DNA of 23,125 bases from Larix sibirica (GCA_004151065.3 NWUY0300001872.1:40018-63142), one strand, 5' to 3'; shown: positions 9,969-18,974, counted from the first letter of the stretch. A program made the numbers and translations. The notes: generated by a model from the letters alone, not told the origin.

Positions 9969-10033
9969 TATTTTTTGATTACTGTAAGTCCTGCTCGGGA
10001 CCTTGTTTCCTTGACTCCACTGATAGATTTGGT
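9907..10033 (-). repeat. ORF2 start region of copy B, repeated after the next N
   Basis: The first 84 bases here match 10035-10118 with only a couple of differences. After that the two versions drift to roughly 75-80% identity, still alignable around ctgctcggga. The contig ends at the N (10034). This is the ORF1-ORF2 spacer of a related but different LINE copy. Confidence 0.75.
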
Positions 10034-10034
10034 N
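10034..10034. other. Single N: assembly join between copy B and the true 5' part
   Basis: The sequence on both sides of this N represents the same LINE region, the ORF2 start. The join is therefore an overlap that was never merged. Confidence 0.85.
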
Positions 10035-10098
10035 ATATTTTTCAAAGCTTCCACTTTGAGCTTCCTAATCCTCTGCAATTCCAGGAGACTATTTTCAT
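10035..10098 (-). pseudogene. LINE ORF2, extreme N-terminus, third copy
   Basis: The ATG at 10098 is followed by MKIVSWNCRGLG and the same frame loss seen in copies A and B. It then runs into the N. Together with ORF1 upstream this is probably the real 5' continuation of copy A, since the right target-site duplication lies on this contig. ORF1 ends 134 bases before this start, a normal inter-ORF spacer. Confidence 0.75.
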
Positions 10099-10232
10099 TA
10101 TTTCTTGGATGCATGGGATCCTGCTCGGGATCTATTATCCTTGATTCTAGTGAGCTTGGAATTCTGAAGAATCTTTGTATCCTCTATGCTTAGTTGTCTC
10201 CCGAGTTCTAGTTCTCTCTCTGTCTCTTGTTC

Positions 10233-11508
10233 TCAATGTTGTCTTAGTGATCTTCTTCCCCACGTGGACAAGGATGGTCCTAGATCTGTTGTTTCCTGTG
10301 TCTCTTGAAATGATGATTGGCCTGGAGATAAATACTTTGGATTGGGTCTACTGTGCTTTACCATTTCTGCCCAATTTTCTCTAGGGGAGGATGATCTAAC
10401 AGGAGCTTTTTCAATGATCTCTTCAACATCTTCCACCATTTATGCCCATGTTCCTCCAGGGGAGGTTGATCTGTTAGGAATTTTTTCTATGATCTGTTCA
10501 ATAATTGTTGTATGGAGATTCTCGAGAGGTTGAGTCCCGGAGTCTTCCATTTTATCTTCTATTGTCTGTTTTTCGTTATATAGGATTTCTCCTTCTTCAG
10601 TTTGCAGGGTATCATATTGATTGTTGGTAGAAGCTCCCTTATTCTTTATGGGTTGTTCCTTGGTTTTTTCTTGCCGATTTCCGGGGTTATTGATAGCTGG
10701 GGCAGTGTTCGATTTTTTCCCTCTTTTGATTTGTTTCCAACCCTCTTCTTGGGTTTTCTCTATTTCTTCCTAGGTAGATTTAGGGAATTCTTAACAAAAT
10801 GTCCATACTTGTGGCATTTCCTGCATTTGAAGGGAATTTGTTTGTAGTCTACTTTTTGGAAGAATTCCCATCTGTCCATGAAGAGATTTACTCCTTCAAG
10901 AATTCCTTTCTCTAGATCGACTTCCACATAGATCCTGGCGCAAGAGAAGAGTGGGCCTTTTGGTTTGGCTTTATCAATGAATCTGCCTAGAGAGTTTCCA
11001 TTAGCCTGGAGGGCTTCATCGTTCTAGTAGTGGAGAGGTAAATGACCCAGACCGAAACAACTGAGGGGACGTATTTTTCTGGATCGAAGGAGAGGTTCCA
11101 GTGATTGAGGTAGATGCCTCTCAATCCCATGAAGTAGGGGTCACTTCTAAAAATGAGATCTCTATCCTCCTTGAGTTCAAATAAAAATGTGTAGAAGCCT
11201 TTACCGCAGAAACAATATTGCAAACCCCCAACAATGAGAGGCATCCAGTTATTAGAGATCTAGATCTCCATGGTCTTCAGCGAGGGTCATATTCCTGAAA
11301 ACTGACCGATAAGACCTCGTTTGCTTAGAGCAAGAGATTTCATCCAGGAAGCTACCGACATGATCTGAATTTTGGGCACGTTTGACAAAAGAAGAGGAAG
11401 GGGGGGAGAAGCGGGGGGAGGAGGAGTGGAGACAACTAAGGCTTGGAAGGCGAGGTCCAGGCGGCGGCAGAGGTCCTCCAGGGGAGGATCCGAAGAGGGA
11501 GAGGCCAT
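10233..11508 (-). pseudogene. LINE ORF1: DUF4283 plus CCHC zinc knuckle, broken
   Basis: ORF1 of plant L1s is a gag-like RNA-binding protein. The ATG at 11508 opens MASPSSDPP, in a good Kozak-like context in GC-rich DNA. The frame fails after about 73 codons. The DUF4283 core is readable at 11244-10987 (FLFELKEDRDLI, GLRGIYLNHWNLSFDP). A short loss and frameshift near 11010 follows, then LHYxNDEALQANGNSLGRFID with the Trp replaced by TAG. The zinc knuckle at 10784-10825 has C, C and H in place, but the last Cys is Ser (TGC to TCC). The C-terminus (10439-10233) is in another frame and holds a 25-residue repeat. About 425 codons are spanned, usual for this family. Confidence 0.88.
10366..10515 (-). 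repeat. Two copies of a 75-bp (25-codon) repeat in the ORF1 C-terminus
   Basis: The motif around gggg-agg recurs exactly 75 bases apart (10384 and 10459). On the minus strand both units read EEIIEK or EQIIEK, then a few residues, then SPRENWAEMV or SPGGTWAxMV. The spacing keeps the reading phase, so this is a coding tandem duplication in the tail of the gag-like protein. Confidence 0.7.
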
Positions 11509-11603
11509 GGCGGCCCAAGCAGGCCGAGCGAACCCTAGCAGAGCCGAACCCTAGCGCCCGCTCTCACGCATCTTGAAAGTTTTTAGATTATCACCATCAT
11601 TTT
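11509..11603 (-). promoter_or_regulatory. LINE 5' end, possible internal promoter
   Basis: The 95 bases upstream of ORF1 begin AT-rich (11575-11603) and then become strongly GC/CpG-rich with repeated CTAGGGTTCG-like motifs up to the ATG. L1 elements carry their promoter in the 5' UTR. The base composition stands out from the AT-rich host. No specific factor site can be named. Confidence 0.4.
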
Positions 11604-11619
11604 GGAATCTACATGTTTT
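11604..11619. repeat. Target-site duplication, right copy
   Basis: This is a perfect 16-bp match to 564-579. Because it lies next to the LINE 5' end while the left copy touches the poly(A) tail, it shows that the two outer ends belong to one full-length insertion. Confidence 0.9.
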
Positions 11620-11649
11620 ATCCCCATGCTTTGAGGACAAATAATTTTT

Positions 11650-11662
11650 AAGGGGAGAAGAA
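11650..11662 (+). promoter_or_regulatory. Polypurine tract of the host LTR retrotransposon
   Basis: The tract aaggggagaagaa follows a stretch reading gctttgaggacaaat. That is the usual end of the internal region of plant LTR retrotransposons just before the 3' LTR. It would prime plus-strand DNA synthesis. This gives the host element plus orientation. Confidence 0.6.
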
Positions 11663-11925
11663 TTATACTATACCTAAGGTATATTACAACTAGGGATATA
11701 ATGCAGTAATTATTATGTAATAAATAACAATCATGTAATAGTATTCATAGGACAATTATATGTAATGTACTCATTAATGTGTAATAATGACAAGTCATGT
11801 TGTTTGCCATGGACATGACTTATCACTCACTACATTTATTTATATGCACGTCCATTGTACTCATCAATCATTAATATAATATTCGTATGTGGGGGGAAAG
11901 TCTTTTATGTTGCATTCATGAATGA
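11663..11925 (+). repeat. Probable 3' LTR of the host retrotransposon
   Basis: The stretch directly after the polypurine tract is AT-rich and non-coding, with a TATATGCA box-like site near 11852. A small inverted repeat (aagtcatg/catgactt, about 11791-11823) lies inside. The right limit is set only by the start of the neighbouring gag remnant. The partner LTR would lie left of the window, so the ends cannot be confirmed. Confidence 0.4.
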
Positions 11926-11927
11926 TT

Positions 11928-12641
11928 TCATGAAGTGAACCATAAAGTTTTCTTCAAACATTTTACAATCAAATATTTCTTCTTAATTTTAAAACATTTG
12001 GACTTAGCATGTCCTTTTTTATTACAATATTGACACTTAGTAGAAGCAGAAGAAGATTGCAAAAAAATTGATAAGCTTATAGTAGCAAGAAGTGCAAGAT
12101 TTGAAGGTGAAGATCTAGAAATATAGGAGGACAATGAATGTTGTTGACTTTCGCAGTAATTTAAAAACTTCTCTTTAGCCATCTATGCTTGATTATATGC
12201 AAAACCAAGGGTGTGATCTCCATGTACTTTAACCCAATACAAATGCTCCTATAATCTACTTTTAAATTTAAGGACAAACTTTTCAACTAGATCAGTAATG
12301 TTGAGAAGAATTCACAACTATTTGAATTGGTGGATGTATTCTAGTATAGGCATGTTGAATCCTTGATGAAGGTGAATCCATTTAATGTTCATATCTTGTT
12401 TGTAGCTAAAAGGATAGAAGACAAGACTAAGGGTTTCCACAAGCCTAGTCCAAGTAGTGATTGGGTTTTGATTCACTACATGTTTTGCAACCAAAATCAT
12501 GGCAAGCCCTATAAACTTCAACTTGGAAAACAAAACCTTCTCATCTTTAAGAATTAGATTATAGTCAAACCATGTGTTCATGTCAAGAATTCAACTATCA
12601 AGCACTTTCAGATCACAAGATCCATTATAAATGGGCACCTT
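11928..12641 (-). pseudogene. Gypsy-like gag remnant with CCHC zinc knuckle
   Basis: This is a gag capsid-type protein of a minus-strand LTR retrotransposon. Readable blocks in order are KVPIYNGSCDLKVLDS followed by a TGA in the place of Trp, NTWFDYN, the capsid core with PITTWTRLVETL and YKQDMNIKW, EYIHQFK (12581-12318), then VKVHGDHTLGFAYNQA ahead of a TAG, and a Ser-rich linker. The zinc knuckle CQYCNKKGHAKSKC is at 11994-12035, complete with C, C, H and C. The frame is interrupted between 12318 and 12182. No protease or RT follows; instead the LTR at 11663-11925 abuts it. This suggests the plus-strand element inserted into an older Gypsy element. Confidence 0.75.
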
Positions 12642-14002
12642 GCATTTTCCACATTAAAGAGATGGCTTGCCAAAATATTGTTAAACTTAATGGCTAATGA
12701 GGCACTTATGTTGGGAAGTTCCACCAACCTTTTGACACATATCATTGTTTCTATGGATTGTGTAATCATCATCTTTTATACAAACCAAAGAACACACTAC
12801 AACAATTCTCAAAAATTGAAATTGAATTTATAATAAAGATATTAAGTTTAGAAACATATTTTTCTTAAAAAAACTACAATAATTTGTCATATAATGATGA
12901 AAAAATGCCTTTCCCCATTTGAGTAAAATCCTTAATCCTTTTTTCAAGAGAGTGAATAATGAATAAGAATAATAATAATTAACTCATTATTCACTCTCTT
13001 CAAAAGATGCAATAAAAATGACACATTATTGACTTTGTTTTTTAAAAGTATTTGCAATACTTTTTCACTCTAAATAATATGTTAAAGTATGGAATATGCT
13101 TTTTAAGAGATACGATCACCTTAATCATGGAATTTTATGCCAATGTGAGTTCTTATGTGAGTCCTACGTGTGACTACTTCATCTATAGGGTTTTTGATGT
13201 CATATATAAATTTATCACGACGTTTCTTTCTTATAAAATAAGATCATAAATAATCATTTATTTATTTTTTAAATGTTAGGGATCTGATTCCACGCCTATG
13301 GATTATATTTTTATTAGGTTGTGTTGGTCTCTAGATCACAACAATCCAAAAGAGGAGCCACTTGAAAATATGCCAAATCAAAATCAATTGTCCACTGAAG
13401 TTGCCATTCAAAAGAAAAATTCCTTGCACACCAATTGTGTCCACATGGATGTCGATTGTAAGTTACAAAAATTACTTGAAAGTGGCATAAACTAATAATT
13501 CAAAGACATAATCATGACATGTTGGTTGATGGTAGTGTGCTCGATAAAGTGTTGGAGTGGAGATTCGATGAGGAGGGCATGATGTTGAGTTAGATTTGTG
13601 GATGAGGTGCTAATGTTAACACATATCATTGGAGGGGCAGATCAATGATACCGAGATGGATAGAGTATTTTCTCGGATTGTGAGGTAGATCATAAGTAGT
13701 AATCTATGTGTATAGGATGAAGATGAGGGCACTTGTAGTAGGTTGAGGTATGTAGTATGGTGAAAGTTTCTTTATCATTAGATATTAGACATATATGCTG
13801 AGATTATGAGTTCAATTTTTACTACACTCAAACCTCCTACAACATGAATCTAGTGCTCAAGCTTAAAGGCATACACAACTATAGTTTTTATGAGCATCAA
13901 ATTTGTCTTTAATAACTAACACACATTTAAAACCTCTGTATATTAAAAAATGAATGGAATCAAATTATTCTATGGTCTCTACTTAATATAGTTCATTGAA
14001 AT
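12642..14002. other. AT-rich stretch with no recognised gene
   Basis: It contains only short frames (13052-13249 and 13298-13495 on the plus strand) without known motifs. If the LTR at 14016-14410 belongs with the gag remnant, this would be its leader, later invaded or decayed. A clear hairpin lies at 12941-13005. Confidence 0.5.
12941..13005. repeat. 22-bp inverted repeat with 21-base loop
   Basis: The left arm (12941-12962, around caagagagtgaataatga) and right arm (12984-13005) are reverse complements with one mismatch. The loop is purine-rich (aataagaataataataatt). It could be the remnant of a small foldback transposon. No flanking duplication is evident. Confidence 0.75.
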
Positions 14003-14015
14003 GATATGATACTAA
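14003..14015 (-). promoter_or_regulatory. Possible primer-binding site (initiator tRNA-Met type)
   Basis: On the minus strand ttagtatcatatc matches the common plant ttGGTATCAGAGC site at 10 of 13 positions. It directly follows the CA end of the LTR-like block. It fits an LTR element running to lower coordinates, the same direction as the gag remnant. Confidence 0.4.
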
Positions 14016-14410
14016 TGATGTGGGATTAACACAAAAATGTGAAGTAAAAACCTCTCATTGATTTTCATTATGCAAAACTCAAACTTATATAGCTTTACAA
14101 CAAGAAACTAACTCAACAAGAATGGAAAGAAAACCTTAACAAGATCCTATAAGTTAGTAACAAATTACAATAACGATCTAATTAGAGAGGAGATCTTAAC
14201 TAGCCACGAGAATAGGAAACCGAGAAGGAATTGACACAATAAACTCCTATAATGATCTCCTATGTGCACACACTACACAAATATACTAAGAAATCAATCA
14301 TATGCTAATAATCATAATACTAGTCTTTGGCGATGCGAGAAGAAGAAAGTAGCCTTGTTGAAATGCCACTTAGGGTAGCAAGGCTAACTTGCAACTTTGT
14401 TAACCTAACA
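14016..14410 (-). repeat. LTR-like block, probably 5' LTR of the minus-strand retrotransposon
   Basis: Read on the minus strand it starts TGTTAGGTTAACA and ends in CCCACATCA, that is, TG...CA. A TATATAAG box lies about 85 bases before the end, followed by a T-rich tract and the primer site. The length of about 395 bp is ordinary for plant LTRs. No second copy is seen in the window, so the call rests on architecture alone. Confidence 0.5.
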
Positions 14411-15160
14411 AAAACAAAATCAACGACTCATACCATTATAATGCAAAAATGTTACTATGATAATTTCCATTAAAAATTTTAACTACATGTTATTTCATCT
14501 AGATATCTCCACTACAGTTTCACCAACATTGTCATCTACATGATGTAGTTTCTCTTGCAAACATGTTTTCAAAAAAGCATACTAAAAAGTGATAACACTA
14601 TCTAAACATACCTTCAAGCCTATATAATGTCGACATGGTAAGCATAATACTAACTTCAAGCTTATTTGACATTGATTATTATTTAATTAACAAAAACTAA
14701 ATTTAAACAAATTTAACATAACGCAAGAAGTTATAACTTAGTTTATCGATGAGAAGTTAGCGAGTTACAAATTTTGAAGTTTCTAAAGAGACGAGTTGTT
14801 AAAAGAGGTTCTCTGTTAGGGATCCTCCAAATGAACTAGTGACCTTTTAATATATTTGTATTTGCAATTTGTGGCTTTGCTTAGACATCCAATTTGGAGG
14901 AAGAAGATGTTTTCATGTGAAAGTAAAAGATTTGGAAGAGGAAAGCTTACATAAATGGAGAGATGAAAGACTTCAACAATTCAAATTTTGGGTGAAGTCA
15001 CCCTCCCTTGCCATCATACCGTGAGGTGATGTGAACCTCCCTTGACCTACAACCCATTTGTACCCACTCTCACTTCTCCGACAACCAGTAATATTTTGGT
15101 CATCCCTTTGCAAGGCGGCGTCCATGCATTTGTTCCCGACCATGCAACATGTGCAAGTGG
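14411..15160. other. Stretch without recognised features
   Basis: It is AT-rich to about 14760, then of more mixed composition to 15160. No frame has a known domain. A 73-codon plus frame (15058-15279) runs into the MITE-like element and is not considered a gene. Confidence 0.5.
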
Positions 15161-15348
15161 TGGGTAGCAGTGTAGGAAATTCAAATGACGGACACCCGTC
15201 AAAATTGCCGGTTTTAATTAAATTTTGGAACGTTTTCCATGTTACAAGCCAATTTGTGACGGCCTGGCTGAAATTCTAACCGTATTTGACGGTCAAATTG
15301 GCCTCTGACGGGCAATTCAACCGTCAAATTCCATCACTNAATGGGTAG
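15161..15348. mobile_element. MITE-like element with subterminal CCGTCA/TGACGG motifs
   Basis: A non-coding core of about 174 bp starts cagtgtaggaa and ends ttccatcactn, giving imperfect terminal inverted repeats. The flanks repeat tgggtag (15161-15167 and 15342-15348), a likely target-site duplication. Inside, TGACGG and its complement CCGTCA occur at least six times in both orientations, the dense subterminal pattern of DNA transposons that bind a transposase. An N at 15339 falls in the right terminus, so the exact end is uncertain. The superfamily (hAT or Mutator by duplication size, CACTA by subterminal motif) is undecided. Confidence 0.5.
15339..15339. other. Single N: undetermined base or assembly join
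   Basis: As at 6036 and 10034, a lone N sits at the edge of a repeat. Here both flanks still fit one MITE with matching duplications, so little sequence may be missing. Confidence 0.7.
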
Positions 15349-15537
15349 ATGAGAGTTATCCTCATTAGGGATATTAAAAGCACAAGTTAATAAAATATTG
15401 GTAATTATCGAAATAGTGTTTTTACTATTTTAGTCTCCCTTTGTTATAATGTTGCTTTAACACACTATCTTACGTGGATTCTGTCCTTTTATGGATTTCG
15501 TACTTTTTAGAGATTTCAAAGAGCTATTTTATAAGGT

Positions 15538-15938
15538 GATGAATATATACACAATTATTTTCAACTAAAATATAAGTATTATTGATTATTGGTGATAAAA
15601 TGTATAATTATTTTTTATATTAAAAGATAGAAGTATTATAGATTATGACGAAGTGATGAATAGATACACAATTATTTTCAACTAAAGTATAAGTATTATT
15701 GATTATTGGTGATAAAGTGTATAATTATTTTCCATTAAAAAATAAAAGTATCATAGATTATGACGAGGTGATGAATATATACACAATTATTTTTAACTAA
15801 AATATAAATATTATTGATGATTGGTGATAAAATGTATAATTATTTTCCATTAAAAGATAAAAGTATTATAAATTATGACGAGGTGTTGAATATATATACA
15901 ATTATTTTCAACTAAAATATAAGTATTATTGATTATTA
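15538..15938. repeat. AT-rich tandem array, about 3.5 copies of a 115-117-bp unit
   Basis: Units start at 15538, 15655, 15770 and 15885 with the phrase gatgaatatatacacaatta. The last unit is partial. Each unit is itself two diverged halves of about 57 bases (acaattattttcaactaaaa against ataattattttccattaaaa). The array therefore arose by doubling of a shorter unit and then amplification of the dimer. It is non-coding. Confidence 0.92.
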
Positions 15939-17260
15939 ATTTTTTTGTTAGTTCAATTGTAATTTTAAAATATTTTCTTTGTTTGTTTGATTGTGATATT
16001 GAAATATTTAAAAAAAAAAGTAATTTTATTTTAATTATTTAAATTTTAGTTTAATTTTTTTTATGATTGAAATAAATATTAAAATAAAAAATTAGAACAA
16101 TTCACTAATAGATGAATCTGGACACTTCCCCATTTTCATTTCCATAAGGGAAATTGCAATTTTTACAATTAAAATGTCAACCAAATCTTTATGCAAATTT
16201 ACAATTAACCTTATTCCATTTAAGCATTATACTTACCTATAATCACATGGTTCTTGATTTGGTTTTAATCATTTGTAGTGTACATTTTACAAAGGCTATG
16301 ATGTCAAAGAAAGATTTGGTTATTGGTTATAGGTAATCATACAAGGCATGTGATAACATGAGAATTATGTGTCCATATTAATGAATGGTGGCAACCATGT
16401 CGACTTATCTTTAGTTGATGTTTGATAAAACAATTTAATATGTTTTTATATAATAAGATTGAAGTATTATTTTCTTAAAATTATTAAATTTAAAGAATTT
16501 GGTTTTATTAAAAGAAAAAATATTTTGCACAATTTATTTGTATTTAATTTAATTGTATTATTTTGTTTTTAGGAAGATCGTATTTGAAAAACATATAATA
16601 TGAAAGATCGGCTTTTCATTGTTGTCATGCTTAATGATTTGTTGTTTGGGATTTTTCTTTAAAGAATGGAAACTTCTTATTGAAAGCTCTTGTATGCCTC
16701 GTTATTAACCAAGGCAAGTTTAAAAAAATAGGCCTTTTCAAATATATCATGAAGTTGTGCCTCAGTGGGACCTTCCCTCTATGTAAATAAAGCCTAAGAT
16801 ATCAAACCAGTTGTAGAAACAAATAACACATGGCCTAATCGTAGGTATCCCTTTCCTTAGGCTTGATTATGAATAACAGGTAAATGGGCATTTATAGATG
16901 TTTCTTTCTGGATAATTGTATAAGAAAAATAAACCATGGATAAAATTATGGACTGATTTCAAATCCTTTGTGAAGCATTGACATCCAAGTTGCAAAGGCC
17001 AAGAATTAGTGCTTTTTCCTTATTAAAGTGTAGGAATAGACTAATTGATGGGGAAGAGAGGGTGTTGGATTGAACCTAGAGATATATTGCGGTTTACAAC
17101 AATACCCTTTGCATTTCATGCCTCCTCCACATAAATTGGAGATGCAATATCGTAAAGAGTGATCAAGAAGATTATCAAATGCATTGTGATGCTTAATTCC
17201 CTTACTACTAAATTTCAAATCTACACCAAAAAGTTCATTGATGCTCATGTGTACTACTCT
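15939..17260. other. AT-rich stretch without recognised genes
   Basis: It starts with a poly-A/T zone (15950-16090). Short frames at 16154-16336 (plus) and 17006-17248 (minus) match nothing I know. A loose inverted repeat (16233-16245 with 16324-16336, ttacctataatca) brackets about 80 bases. Confidence 0.5.
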
Positions 17261-17687
17261 TCATGCTAGGTTCCACTCAAGCTTACTTCTTATAATTGGA
17301 AAAGCTTTAAAAAAAATTGTGGGCTAACTTTAGCAGATATAAATGCATCCATAGAGTTAATTGGATCTTGTGTTGTACACCCATAGATAAAAGAGGAATG
17401 GGATTTCCTGCCACCATATATTAAGCTCATACCCTATGTTCCAAATGGATCATTAGAGTCATTGAGGGCCATGAAGGTTGGAAACACCCACTAAGACACT
17501 ACATATCTCAGGAGATCCTCATGGTCTCTAGGTGTAGAGTAATTTGAATCTATAAACCCTTTTCATTAACTTGACCTATGTTAAGGTGTAGAGGAACTTT
17601 GTAGCCAAGAGTAGTTGGTAGTTTTGGGAGGCCATGAAACCCAAATTGGTCTAGAAAGGTAATTTCCAAGGGAATGGATTTCCTCTC
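17261..17687 (+). other. Readable plus-strand stretch, unidentified, left side of the second LINE insertion
   Basis: From 17275 one plus frame reads about 70 residues with a single stop (blocks such as CGLTLADINASIELIG and EEWDFLPPYIKLIPY), suggesting former coding sequence. I do not recognise it. It continues, across the minus-strand LINE, into the sequence with the plus-strand zf-RVT remnant. Both may therefore be parts of one old plus-strand non-LTR element; that link is inference. Confidence 0.3.
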
Positions 17688-17696
17688 ATGACCATT
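17688..17696. repeat. Target-site duplication of second LINE, left copy
   Basis: The nine bases atgaccatt recur at 19365-19373. The left copy is followed by a T run (17695-17701), the poly(A) tail of a minus-strand insertion. Confidence 0.65.
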
Positions 17697-17936
17697 TTTT
17701 TAACTAGAACATATAAGATGGAAATATAAAGAGTTAAAAAAAGATCAACAACAAAAAGTTACACTATAACAGTTCAAAACAAAGCTTATAGCGTTTATGG
17801 ATATGGTATCCAATCCATATACAATCATCTAAAGTCTTAGAACTATTCCCATATGACTAGCTACTATTGTACTATTGTAAATTTTAACACATTGGCCTAA
17901 GGGTAGTTGGAAAAAAGAAAGCATAAACAACTAAAA

Positions 17937-18535
17937 TTAGGTGGAGTTGTGTACACCGTCCATAACCTGTTCATCTGCATTTTCATCAATGCACTCCTCT
18001 AAACTGGAAATGATCACTACTTCCTAGGTGGGATGGTGAACCGTGGTATCATCATTTTCCTTATTTTTGGAGTAATCAATAATTATGGACCGTTTTTCCA
18101 CTAGGATATCCTCGTGATGCTCCAGGGTGCCCATAATTGTATCAACTTGAACTCCATAGACACGAACGTTTCCTTCTATATCATCAAGGCGAGTATCTAA
18201 ATCGGGCGTATAAGATGTAATATGGTGAACAACCCACTCAACATCATCTAGGAGAGAGTCCAAAGAGGGCGTATGAGTTGTTATCTAACGAACAACTTTG
18301 AGCAATCCCTCCATTTGTTAGTTCATCCAATGTAAATGATCGCAGATATATTGAATGTATGCTCAAACATCTCTTATTCCATCAATGAGCTCCTACAATT
18401 TTTTCTTCGAGTCTAGCACAGGCTTCATGATTGCCAAAAAAACAACCTCTCAAAGTTCTAGAGTCCCAAGCTTTCCAAATTAAAGATAGGGTGGATCCCG
18501 AACCAGGCATGTAGATTACTTCCTGTAGGTTATCC
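17937..18535 (-). pseudogene. ORF3-like coiled-coil remnant of the second LINE
   Basis: A readable minus frame ending at TAA 17937 holds a coiled coil. In the open part (18263-18024) core residues L5, V8, V12, I15, L22, L26, I29, V33, V40, I43, L47 and L54 keep perfect 4-3 spacing. TPxLDxxLDDxE repeats 21 residues (three heptads) apart. The coil extends upstream through in-frame stops at 18285-18287 and 18318-18320, and downstream past a TAG at 18024 into an acidic tail. It sits in the same place as ORF3 of the first LINE, between RNase H and the tail, but I see no clear residue-level similarity. The start is unknown. Confidence 0.45.
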
Positions 18536-18742
18536 TCCTCTCACCTAACAAAGTCTACAACCAAAAGCTACTCCCCTTAGACGCAAGGGAAGGCATTTAC
18601 CGTCGTTGCATCCTGCAGCAACATCCCCAATTCACAACACACACCAAAATTCCCCCCCTCGATTCTAAGCTTGCAAGAGTGAAATGAAATGACGAAATGT
18701 ATGAAGGAAGAAACAAATAACAATAAAACTTGATCTGTCCTC

Positions 18743-18973
18743 TTGGATAGGCTTCCAAGAGGATCCTCTACACGCGAGGACACTTGGTTCATTATGGCTT
18801 TCGTTAATGTCAAAGAACGACAACTATTACAATTTAATGAGGATGGGACCAATCTCATGGAGGTTCAGGCTAGTGCTCTTGATCTGACTTTAAAACCCAC
18901 ATCCATCTTGGAGTTCATAAGTGTGGCCTTAGGGGATCATTATGCCTTCAAATCCTTAGAACAACCAACATAA
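18743..18973 (+). other. 76-codon plus frame within the second LINE, probably a shadow
   Basis: It lies antisense to the spacer between RNase H and the coiled-coil remnant. It has an ATG and reads without stops, but has no recognised motif. An overlapping minus frame (18858-18577, 93 codons) is about equally unconvincing. Neither is called a gene. Confidence 0.2.
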
Positions 18974-18974
18974 G

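Larger units (their letters stand above)
580..11603 (-). mobile_element. L1-type LINE with ORF1, ORF2 (EN-RT-zf-RVT-RNase H) and a third ORF
   Basis: The element reads right to left: a short GC-rich 5' end, ORF1 with DUF4283 and a CCHC knuckle, ORF2 with AP-type endonuclease, reverse transcriptase, zf-RVT and RNase H, then a 1.3-kb 3' region with another ORF and a poly(A) tail. Perfect 16-bp duplications flank it, so both outer ends come from one insertion. Plant L1s of this type are about 6-7 kb. The 11-kb span is explained by the 3.9-kb internal duplication bounded by N bases at 6036 and 10034. Taking 580-6035 plus about 10099-11603 gives roughly 7.0 kb. ORF1 and ORF2 carry stops, frameshifts and a deletion, so the copy is dead. 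Confidence 0.93.

Noticed and set aside
6037-10033. A second independent LINE insertion in tandem
   Set aside because: It has no target-site duplication or poly(A) tail of its own, shares every lesion with copy A over 3.4 kb, and is bounded by N bases.
15538-15938. CRISPR-like array
   Set aside because: The units are contiguous 115-bp AT-rich tandem repeats without unique spacers, in plant-type DNA with no cas genes.
16154-16336. 60-codon plus ORF
   Set aside because: Low-complexity AT-rich translation with no motif.
17006-17248. 80-codon minus ORF with several Cys
   Set aside because: The Cys spacing matches no zinc-finger pattern I know; it is isolated and without domain or context support.
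18577-18858. 93-codon minus ORF within the second LINE
   Set aside because: It lies between RNase H and the coiled-coil remnant but is not in the coil frame and has no recognisable motif; it could be part of the old ORF3 leader but cannot be supported.
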